Positions 1-10,600 of a DNA stretch of 64,000 bases are shown in pieces. This DNA is from Manduca sexta. Taxonomy: Eukaryota; Arthropoda; Insecta; Lepidoptera; Sphingidae. Each line of letters opens with the position of its first letter. Position 1 is the stretch's first letter. Both the position numbers and the translations under genes were made by a program. A model generated the notes under the pieces. The model worked only from the letters and a program-made list of their open reading frames with translations, had not been told where the DNA came from and searched no databases. The stretch lies in NCBI RefSeq assembly GCF_014839805.1, contig NC_051124.1, forward strand, positions 4,774,001 through 4,838,000, read 5' to 3'.

Positions 1-705
1 TTCTAAATTAGAAAAAAAAAATTATCTCTTCAATGGGAGTAAAGAAATAATCGCTATAGAAAATAGCGTAAAAAAACTCTTTTCTGTGAATATCTTTGTG
101 TTTACCCGATAGCACAAGATGTTCACAGCACCTAATTATTGTCCATTGGATTGCCGTGTCGACTAAAAGACTTAGATAATAACCAGAATTGAAATTATCG
201 TATGGGATCGACGAGGACCGATATAAAGGTACTTATCGCAAGATGAAACTAAGTGTAGGTTGCATATCTTCTTTTATCTACTCCTTCATGGGATCAGGCA
301 TGAGTTTATACTGTTTTTATATTATTGAAAGAACTATTTCGTTTTCAATTTGACGAATCCCTTTAGTGTTACAACGCCATGTAGCTATGCCACAATTAAC
401 ACAATGGTGTTGATGGTTCATCGTTACTTTTCAAAATCCGGTAGAACAAGCAAAATCAGGCGAGCAAGCAAGAAATCAAAGTCGGTTGTTGAATAAGCGT
501 GGGTAGTTCATTAAAGCAGCAATCGTCAAAATATTCTCGAAAAGCCGTAGTCGTTAAAATAAAAATATCAAACCAAAAACATTCATTTGCGCAGAAGTAC
601 AGAAAGAAAATAACAATAATAATAATATACATTAATAATAGACAGCCTGATATTCCCGATACCGGAAGTCAGTTACTTATCTATACTATTATATAAAGCT
701 GAAGA
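1..705. other. AT-rich stretch without a recognisable gene
   Basis: I see no splice-bounded coding exon or RNA gene here. The missing 3' exons of PRPF6, which should continue leftwards on the minus strand, are not recognisable in this segment, so they are assumed to lie outside the window. A short open frame at 499-696 on the plus strand is lysine/isoleucine-rich and looks like chance. Confidence 0.6.
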
Positions 706-734
706 GTTTGTTTGTTTGTTTGTTTGTTTGTTTG
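706..734. repeat. (GTTT)n microsatellite
   Basis: About seven uninterrupted tetranucleotide units directly abut the 123-bp tandem array that follows. The same tetranucleotide run next to this repeat family is something I recall from other lepidopteran genomes, so it probably belongs to the element rather than arising independently. Confidence 0.9.
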
Positions 735-740
735 AACGCG

Positions 741-1475
741 CTAATCTCAGGAACTACCGGTCCAAACTGAAAAATTCTTTTTGCGTTGGATAGCCCTATG
801 TTCGTGGAGTGCTATAGGCTATATATCATCACGCTATACCCAATGGGAGCGGAGCAGTAATAGCTAATCTCAGGAACTACCGGTTCAAATTGAAAAATTC
901 TTTTTGTGTTAGATAGCCCTTTGGTCGTGGAGTGCTATAGGCTATATATCATCACGCTATACCAAATGGGAGCGGAGCAGTAATAGCTAATCTCAGGAAC
1001 TACCGGTTCAAATTGAAAAATTATTTTTGTGTTGGATAGCCCTTTGGTCGTGGAGTGCTATAGGCTATATATCATCACGCTATACCCAATGGGAGCGGAG
1101 CAGTAATAGCTAATTTCAGGAACTACCGGTTCAAATTGAAAAATTCTTTTTGTGTTGGATAGCCCTTTGGTCGTGGAGTGCTATAGGCTATATATCATCA
1201 CGCTATACCAAATGGGAGCGGAGCAGTAATAGCTAATCTCAGGAACTACCGGTTCAAATTGAAAAATTCTTTTTGTGTTGGATAGCCCTTTGGTCGTGGA
1301 GTGCTATTTGCTATATATCATCACGCTATACCTAATAGGAGCGGAGCAGTAATAGCTAATCTCAGGAACTACCGATTCGAACTGAAAAAATCTTTTTGTG
1401 TTGAATAGCCCTTTGTTTGTAGAGTGCTCTAAGTTATATATCATCACGCTATGACCAATAGGAGCGGAGCAGAAA
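741..1475 (+). repeat. Six-unit tandem array, 123-bp period
   Basis: The unit start ctaatctcagg recurs at 741, 864, 987, 1110, 1233 and 1356, an exact period of 123 bp. Units 2-5 are nearly identical; the first and last are more diverged, as expected when an array grows from its middle. Each unit carries the self-complementary core ctatatatcatcacgctata. The last unit runs into a single-copy tail at 1476. The family resembles a dispersed lepidopteran element that usually carries one or a few units. No coding capacity. Confidence 0.93.
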
Positions 1476-1813
1476 TGAAACATGTTGCAAAAACGGGGAC
1501 AATTTATTAGTTTGGAGAGCTTCCGTTGCGTGCGCTGCGCAAACGGTTAGAGTTATGCAACAATGATGTATGACGGGATTGTTCCTCTTAAAAAGTTCTA
1601 AAAAATATATTATAAAACAAAGACCTCCACTGCATCTGTCTGCCTGAACGTGTTAAACTCAAAAACTACCCAACGTATTAAGATGAAATTTGGTATGGAG
1701 ACAGTTTGAGACCCTGGGAAGAACATAGGCTCCCGGGAAACTACTACTTTTATAACGGAAAACTTTAGCCTGAAAAACTTTATAACGCGGGCGGAGCCGC
1801 GGGCAAAAGCTAG
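1476..1813 (+). mobile_element. Non-autonomous Helitron-like element tail
   Basis: This is the single-copy continuation of the array. It ends in a GC-rich segment (about 1786-1804) able to form a short hairpin, followed by a few bases and then CTAG before a T at about 1813. Hairpin plus CTRR next to T is the known 3' signature of Helitrons. A related end lies in reverse orientation at 4132-4203. No Rep/helicase coding sequence is present. The Helitron assignment is inference from the terminus only. Confidence 0.5.
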
Positions 1814-2079
1814 TGCATAATAAAAAATATTTTATTTTCCCATTGTAATACAATCTAATATTTTCTAATGGCTGATATATAAATAGAAGAAGAATATTGA
1901 TAAATGTTTCATAAGTGTACAGTCAAGCCCAATTTCGCCCGTCTCTTTTATAATCAGATGTCTATAAGGCATATTATTATTACATTTTGGGATTATTGCC
2001 GTATTTGATGTAAGTCATAATTAATTTAATAATGTTTCGTCTTTTATAACAAGAATAATGACGAGGTATATAAACTTAC
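1814..2079. other. PRPF6 intron, 5' part (window edge side)
   Basis: On the minus strand this follows the donor of PRPF6 exon 12 (end of exon at 2080). It is AT-rich and no further PRPF6 exon is seen. Confidence 0.6.
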
Positions 2080-5000
2080 CCTAGGCGTAGGAGCAGAAGC
2101 GCGAGCTTTAGCCAACAACCTTCTCGCTCTATCGTACTCTTTGTTCTCACTCTCGAGTTTGACGGCGGCCAACCAAATCTCCTCCGAGTTGGGGTTGGCT
2201 TGGAAGGCGAGTGATAAGATACCTCTGGCCGCTGGGACATCACCTGGAATGAAATAAAAATAAAGTGGGGACATCTAAGAAACAAATATTAATTATAATT
2301 ATCGTATTTGGATATATACATATATATTATTAGTGTCGTATATAAAACTAGTATATCGTGTAAATGCGCTGAAATTTCTTATTGTCAGTGAGCTCAGTGT
2401 ATGTTATGTGACTATAATGTAAGGTGGTATAGTTACAGTATATAGCCAGGGTAAGTATTTATTATTCGAACAATACATATTATAGTAAATTTTATACCTA
2501 TATATAAAGCAGATATCTTATTCTCGATCTATATTATTCTTAACATTTGAAATCAATTCACTTTAAACATAATGTACCTACATTACATACATGAATCACC
2601 AGGCGCGTGTAAAGTATAAAAATCATGCATAATGAAAAAACGAGTTACAAGCGTGGATTAATTAATAAATACAGACATTTATGGTAATCATAATAAATAG
2701 AAAAAAACAACCTTACCTGCCAGCCATTTAGACTTAGCACCCATGAGCCAAAGGACCTCGGATTTGGGACAATGCGCTACAGCTCTTTGCAATAAACCCT
2801 CTAGACTGGCTCGCGTGCCGTGCTGTTTCTCCAAGTACGCCGCCCGCAGCCATATTGACTTCTTCGACGGAAATATTGACAGCGCGTAACCGTATACTGC
2901 GCGAGCGCACTCGAACGCACCATCGTTCGCACACTGCAAATAAAGAAAGGATAAAAATTTATAATAAAATATTGATATATAAAATAGGATTAATCAAGGA
3001 ATAAAAAAATATAGCAAAAATTCACTTACAGCTTCAGCATCTTCCATCCACGTGTGTTTCTGATCTTCCGGTTCGATACTGTGACCTATCACTGCACGAA
3101 TAATGGCCTGCAATTGAATAAACCAAATTTAAATAAGATACACGAACAGGTGTATTTTTGTATATTAGATTTTGAACACTATAATAATACCATGCGGAAA
3201 AAAGTCCTTTCTGCTGAATTATTTAAATACAGCTTATCAAACAGCAATCGATTTGTTATTAGACACGATTCTTCCCTGACTAGATTTGAAATAGACTTAA
3301 TTTACTTTAATTCTAAATTTTGGTCCACATCCATTTTTGATATTTTGACAAAACTAGTTTTCCAGTCTATCATGTTTTTCATAAACTATCTCATTTACCT
3401 GACATGTATGCACCGCTCCAGATTTCTCAGCTTCCACGGCCTCCTTGAACCAGTGTTCGCGGTTAATTTCCACTCCATTAGCACTGAGCGATGTAATCGC
3501 TCGGTCTATAATCTTTTCAACCATGTGTGTATTACCTGATGAAGACAAAAACCGATTAGGAAATATAAATACAAGTAGGTAAATTATCAGATAAGTAAAT
3601 CATTCTGGACACTCCTACTGCCAGATTACAGTTGTATTGTTGATACTAATAGGTCGTCTCTACATTTTATCGCTTTTAATAGTTGTCTTACCATGTGCCT
3701 CTTCAAGCTTAGCAGCAGTCACCCAAATCTGTCTATCAGTGGGAATATTTTCACGGGCCTTGTTGAGTACTTTTCTGGCATTCTCATAAGTTTCCAGCCG
3801 AGCCAACGCCAACCAAAGCTCCACACTCGTTGGACAACACTCTACAGCTCGGGACAATAAAATCCGAGCGTCTTCAGGGTTCTCGAGTTCCACCGCTGCC
3901 TTCCACAGACGTACCGAGTTGGGAATGTGTTCTAACGCCTTGCGGTAGACGCGACGTTTTGCCTATAATAACATGTAAGATTATTGTGACTGAGAAATAA
4001 GGTATGTGTTAGACGTCAAAAACCGCATAGTCCGGTCTCGTTCGAACCTCTCGCATCATTTTGCTACAATGCGTGTCTGAGATTCTGCTGACCACGCGTG
4101 TGAAGTATGCTCAGCATGTAATTTTATAAAGAACTAGCTATTGCCCGCGGCTCCGTCCGCCTGTTAAAGTTATCCCGGGCTAAAGTTTTCCGTTATAAAA
4201 GCAAAACATATCACCTCCTCGCTAGCAAGCTATTAAGTGCAAAGAAATTTTATATTGCGTAAATAACAAATATGTATTTATTTCCCGCGTTTTCCCTAAT
4301 CCTACCATCATCCAGATCTTGCCCATTTATAATGATTTGATGATGTGATCCCACCTTGGCCTCCTGCTCGAGGTCGGCGGCCTTGGCCCATATGCGCACG
4401 CTGTGCGGCAGGTTGCGCGCGGCGTGCGCGATGACGGCGCGCGCCGTGTCGCGCGGCTGCAGGCGCGCCGCCTCCAGCCACAGCTCCTCGCTGCTCGGGT
4501 TCACCTCGCAACCCTTCATTATCAGATTACGAGCTGACTGCACTTTACCTGTGAATACAGAACATATTTGGGGTTATTTGTAAACAAAAACAAATACTTA
4601 ATTACAGAAACCTATGAGTTAATTGATCACCTAAAAAACAAAAGTAAACGCGAATAGAACTTTATTTTTGAATTAGCTTATATCATCCCATAAAAAAATA
4701 TTACCCATTAAAATAATATAACCAATTTTATCATGGTATGAGAAGCATTACTGTATGAATCTAGGGTGATAAGAATTTTAATATAAACTAAATCAAAAGT
4801 TTAAGCATTTCAATATTTGATTAAAAATGTATGCTTATTTAATAACCTACCAGTAACCTCTTCCAGGCGGGCACTAGCAATCCAAGCTGGTGGATGGTTT
4901 GGATTAGTCTCACGCACAGATTTCAACAGCAACCTGGCTTTCTTTATATCATTGATATCACCGCCATATGTAGGTATCATAGATTGCAAGTCTGTCAAAT

Positions 5001-7066
5001 ATCCTTTGGGATCTACAACTGTCTGTCCTGTCACAGAATCTGACACTTGAGAAAGTTTTACTGTCATCAGTGTGTTTCTCGCTTGACCAATCTTCCTCAA
5101 ATCCAAATCACCTGTAAAACATAAAAAAAATATATATAAGTATGAGAAACAAAGTATCTAACATCTTGATTACATATTGAAACATAATTTTGTTAAAAGT
5201 TTTATAAAAAAAGAACTTTTTAGGCTTTGCCATGATAACAGTATAAAAAAACTCAACATAAAAAACTGCTATACCTGAAGGTGTCAACATGCCCGGCGTC
5301 ATGACTCCAGGCATCATAGAAGCCAAACCAGAGCCTGGGTCAATGGAAGTTGAGGACTCCCCACCCAAATTTCTTGACAACACACTATCTGGTAATGGTG
5401 TGAACTTCTCTGCGCGTGGATTACGCTGTTTCCTGTTACGCGCATCACCCACTTCTGGGATTGATGCCCATTCATCTTCAGACACCATTTTTAACTCACG
5501 TTTGAGGTCAGAGAATTGTTGTTGAATTTTGGGCCTAGAAAAATAATAAGTACGAAGGGTCATAAAGGTTGAGACATTTCATGATTTTTGTGCTGCTATC
5601 CATCTATATATTATTGAAGAGTAAATAAATTAATTATAAAATATTGTTCAGTAAAATAATGCATTTGTTTGAAAATTACTCAATGAAATATCTGTGATCA
5701 ATAGCTAATATCAGCATTGGGTGAAGAATAGTAATTTATAGAAAAGATTATATAAATAAAAATGAATAACATAGACGAAAACAAATTGTTAATTACCTTT
5801 CCTGACGGTATCTTTCCAAGTCTTCCTTTAGTCTCTTTTCTCTATATTCCTTTCTCTTTTCATCCATTCTCTTGTCGATAGATTCATAAATAGCATCAGC
5901 TTCCGCATCATCTTTGTCATAAGGATCCTAAAAATTTAAAGCTTTAATATAATTATAAGCAATGTAGTAATGCACAACGACCCAACCTACTACAGGCTAA
6001 GTGCAGAAAAAGGAGCCCCTCAACAAGCCATGTAGTAATATTATTGTGGATTCCAATAAACTCATAAAATGTACATGATTTGATATTTTAACAATGGTAT
6101 ATTATTACATTAGCAATATATACATAAAAATAAATATGTATCCCTTTAGACTTCAAAATAGATAGACAAATTGTAATGAAATTTTTAGGTAATCTTCAAA
6201 TTCATCCAAATACTCAAAGTCATAATATCAACCTACATTTTACAATTATTCATTTCAATTTTAAAACAGCTATAAAATTCAAAAAATAGTTTTTATATCC
6301 ATATGGCTGTAGATATTAGTGCGAACATTTCAAAGTTAGGGCGAGTTGCAAGATAAATAAATAAACTACTTTCATCTAATTATGATAGAAAGAAATTTGT
6401 TTTTAATTGTTGTTTAAAAAATAATCTGACCATATACTTAATCATAAAGTAATTTTAAGTCTGACATTAGTGTTTTGATATAGTAGTGAATTAGATCTTA
6501 TTATACTTGGTCACACTGCAGTGTGCTAGTACATACCTTTGAAAACAAAGAGCCACTGTATCCTGAAAATTCATCATAATTGGAATCATTCAAGTCCTCA
6601 TCATCATCCTCTTCCTCAGTTTTTTTACGTTTAGCCGCAGGTGGTGCATGGCGATCGTCACTGGAATAATAGCAACATTTAAAATATAAATGATACTTTA
6701 TGAGGGTTATTTTACTGAAGAAAATTGCAGATTCTTTTATGTATTGCTTCTAGCAGTTGTCATATTTTGGTAAGGCAAAATATAGGTCTCTTGTTATAGA
6801 AAAGCAGTAAGTAAAACAACTTTTGCATATACTTACGAAACATCATTCGCATCTCTCGCAGGTCCGATATCAGATCGTGTGGTAAAGCCGGTAGCACTGA
6901 AATTAGATAATATATATAAATATATGTAATCACACAATGAAAATATAAATAATAGTGTTATAAAAACGCACCCTCGACCGACACCTGCGACGTAACCTAG
7001 AGGTGCTGGAATACCAAGAAAATGTTTCTTGTTTTTGTTAACAAATGCTTGAGGCGGCACAGACAT
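2080..7066 (-). CDS. PRPF6: Pre-mRNA-processing factor 6 (PRPF6/Prp6), 3' end outside window
   Basis: PRPF6 bridges U5 and U4/U6 in the spliceosomal tri-snRNP, in the nucleus. Twelve phase-consistent exons join: 7066-6972, 6896-6837, 6660-6537, 5927-5797, 5534-5275, 5111-4851, 4548-4355, 3962-3692, 3535-3399, 3107-3030, 2933-2717, 2243-2080, giving 664 codons. The start at 7066 gives [20 protein letters not shown], then the PRP1 N-terminal block ([16 protein letters not shown]), an acidic stretch, [13 protein letters not shown], and a run of HAT/TPR helices with motifs such as [20 protein letters not shown] and [16 protein letters not shown]. All match remembered PRPF6 closely. Human PRPF6 has about 941 residues, so roughly the last 250-280 lie to the left of the window. 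Exon 7 (4355-4548) is far more GC-rich than its neighbours. The gene is divergent from CEP162, 535 bp apart. Confidence 0.96.
4132..4203 (-). mobile_element. Helitron-like terminal fragment in PRPF6 intron
   Basis: The reverse complement closely resembles the element tail that ends at 1813, including the GC-rich hairpin segment and the CTAG end. It lies between PRPF6 exons 7 and 8. Only the 3'-terminal part is recognisable. Confidence 0.5.
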
Positions 7067-7601
7067 TGTTTTTAGTAATAAATTGTTAATATATTTATGG
7101 GAATTGGTAAATAATTCTTGAAAATAAACACTTCTCACAAAAAATATATAGTTTGACAAGCGATTGACAATCCTTGACAAGTTGACAGTAAATGACATGT
7201 ATACTTTTTCTTATGGCAAACCTCAGATAAAGAAAGTATTTATTCATTGTGGGAAACAAGTAAATGATAAAAGATAGAATTCTAGGATTTCCAGTTAGTG
7301 TGTATAGTATAATAGAATTTTAAAAGATACCTATTTTACGTAATAGACACAAAATGCTTATGTTTAATAGTGTTCCCTCAAATATAGATTTTCTTTGAAG
7401 GAAAAATTGTGGGTAAAATCAAAGTCGTAAATAGAAACACTATTCAAAACCGTTGCCTAGCAACTATAGCTTGTTTGATTGACGATGAAATCGTTGCGTT
7501 TTTCATTATTTATTAAAGATAGGTGATTATTGATTATTACTTTTGTTCTTTTGTTGTATTAACACTGTTACGCAGAAACGAAGGCGCAAAACACTATAGC
7601 C
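7067..7601. promoter_or_regulatory. Divergent PRPF6 / CEP162 promoter region
   Basis: 535 bp separate the start codons of PRPF6 (minus) and CEP162 (plus). The segment holds both 5' UTRs and probably a shared bidirectional promoter. A perfect X-box palindrome lies 138 bp before the CEP162 ATG. I see no convincing TATA box for either gene, as is common for housekeeping promoters. Confidence 0.6.
7452..7464. promoter_or_regulatory. X-box (RFX binding site), perfect 13-bp palindrome
   Basis: GTTGCCTAGCAAC is an exact inverted repeat (GTTGC, CTA spacer, GCAAC) and fits the RFX-factor X-box consensus. X-boxes 50-200 bp before the start codon are the established mark of ciliary genes in worms, flies and vertebrates. 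This one is 138 bp before the ATG of CEP162, itself a ciliary gene. The site is read directly; its use by RFX is inference. Confidence 0.8.
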
Positions 7602-10600
7602 ATGAATTATGATTTGGCTTCAAACGAAAACAGCTTATCCACTAAGGAGTTTTTACAATTCGAGAAAACTTGCGAAGCTTACAAAGACAGTGATGAAGAA
7701 ATAAAAATGATATTTAGTGAAATAAATAAGTTATCAGCTGGGAATACCAATGATAAAATCATAGGGGATGATGTGGAGGATGTCGAATTAATTTTAAAAA
7801 GGGCTGAAGATATTGCTTTAGAAACGGAAAATTTGTTGAAGAGTAGTCCAATTGCGAATGCAGTTAGCCCTAGCAAAAGCCAAATAGCAGTAATACCTCA
7901 GATAAAAGTTACAAATGTGAGTGACACTGGGTCTGTTGTGGCAGAAAGCAAGGCATCCCCAAGTAAGGTAAGGGTTTTAGAATAAAAATATAACCATATA
8001 CCTATTCAGTTATGGTTATTGTCACTCGTGAGTATAAAATAATATTTAAAATTATTTGTATTTAGTTGTTAACATTAGGGTAAGTTATTTAATTTGTAAT
8101 CATTTTTATTATAGAAAGAAACCCAGACAATGAAGGTTACTCATGATACATAATCCTCATTGTTATAGAAATTGGTAATATTACGTTGACAGCCTTAAAG
8201 TAGAAATATGTATTTTTTAAAATTTTCTTTAAAATACCACCCATTTTTTCCATCCAGGTGATGGCGATTGAATCCCATCTTGTAGTTTGTATAATTAATT
8301 ATAGGTATTATATCACTATCTCATGTGAATGTCTCTACTGTTCCATATTTTCTCACTAGCTATATAGAATGTGTTTGTTATTGTCTAATGAGTCTCTAGG
8401 ATGTTATTCAGTTATGTTGAATTACAACATGCTATTGTATTCTTTGGATTGATGTAAATCTAATATTCATTTCCTATCAACCCTACAGCAATAATAGTTA
8501 GGGTGTAAACTAGTAAACAAAATATAAATTTTTCATATCAATTTATTTAAATCCTTACATATAGACAGTCTTTTTCTGTCTTACGCTTATCACCTAAATT
8601 AATTTATCTTAAAATACATTATAAATATTAATCAGATGGCATCTTATTTCATCAATTGATTTGCCAACACTCTCAGTCCTGCAAGGTTCTCTCGCGCCAC
8701 CGGTTCGATATGGGTGGTGGGTAGTACGAAGCCATATCGTCCAGTGTCGTTCAGCTCGATTGTGAATGTATATTTGATGCCTTGAGACTTCGCCCAGTCG
8801 TCAGAACCGCCTGCGGCCGGATACAGAAGACCGCTTGATGAACCGACTTGGTATTTGGAACCACCTGCCTGTGATATGGCCTGAAAAATATTAGATAATA
8901 TTTAATTTTTTGTTTGTAAAAGTTCAATACATATTATGAGACAGTTTTATTCATTTCTCAACATAACTCTTTTTATATACTTTTCTAAAAATACTTAATA
9001 ACCCTTGAATATTGATGTCTCGATCGCGGGTAATATGATTTTTATTTTCGTGTAGATATAACTGAACTTTATTAGTTTAAGTAAGCTGCAGAAGACCAAT
9101 GATACAATATGGCGCAATTAAATAAGTAAATAAGTTTTACCTCAGCCATACTCTTGCCAAGAGCATCCAGGTCTTTGTAATCCGGCGGCAACGCGTTGTC
9201 GTAACCCCACGGGTACAATAAATATTGCCCATAGCTGTGGTAAGTTATGTACGCGGTGAAGTTCTTTGCGCTCTTCGTGACGAAGTTCTGTAAAAATTAT
9301 ATTAAGTACTTAATTTAGATAGGGGCAATTGGTAATCCTATGGTTGTCATTTTGGTTCGGTCCTTATCCTATTAATATTATAAATGCTTATATATTTTTT
9401 TAAATAATATATGCTATAATTTTTTAAATAAATGACGCTGACGTCATATAGATGATGCTATCGTTCGATATAGTGTGTTTTGTAGCAGGAAAAGCTTTTC
9501 ATGCGGGCGATGCGATGAGCAAAACCTAGGGCCTGAGTGATAAAGAGTGTATTGCATAATTTTCCTGCACTTCGCAGTGATATTAATTTAATAGCTACTA
9601 TTACCGGCAGTCATTATCGATCGTATGACGTGTACCTCCTTAATACGTCGTACATAAAATAACATGAATACCATGCGCGACCTTACTTTCCTTAATTACA
9701 TACCGAACACAAGACATTAATGGTGACGTTTTAAAAACTTTTCATCGTTTGTACTTCGATAGTCTATACTTCCTTAAAAGGTATCCAATATAAACATGAA
9801 AGCACTCTATAATTTGGGAATTGAACCTAATATACATTGCAACTAGTTGCTTCATATATTTATCCCTCGCTCTGTGAATCGGTTGCATCTAAATATTTCC
9901 ATCACGGTATCCCCTACCTGACGTAAAAGGCGAGTATAGACCTTTGTAGGGTCCGCGGGGCGAGCAGAGTGCGGAGGATCGGGTTCTGTTCGATGAGGCG
10001 ACTCCGAAACGGATAACACGGATAATTGGCTTCCCACTGTCCTAGACGTCAAGAGCGTCTCGGAATTCGAGGGCTTCTTTAGCCCCTTACTAAGTGAGAT
10101 GGGCTGCAAGGCAACATCGCGCAGATACGACGCTATGTAGCTATCTTTGTGCAACAGGACATCCCGGGGCCGTCTCGTATGCGCGTAATAACGCCACCTC
10201 GGGTTTCGGTCGGTAGGCCGATATGTTATATCGTGTTAAGGACTCTGCTCATTGCTCGTTTGGACGATGCAAACTCCCCAGTGCCGACATTGGGTCGTAA
10301 GACCGGTGGAACCAACATTACCGGTCCGCTCCACTCATTCCTGCAGTGGTAGTAGTGATAACGTATTTTACCCCCGCGATCAAAAAATATACTTATTTCG
10401 CCATACACAGAAATTAAGCCAAAGATTAATAGTTTTCCCTAATAATACTAACGTTTATTGCTTGTGTTTCTGGTTCGGAAAATGCCCTGGTTCCTCGGAA
10501 AATTTCACTGCATGGATAACTTGATGAACCTTTGCCGCCCCATCGGTATCTGTAAAACATTGCAATTTAAACTTTGCACATTTGTACAATGAGTACATTT

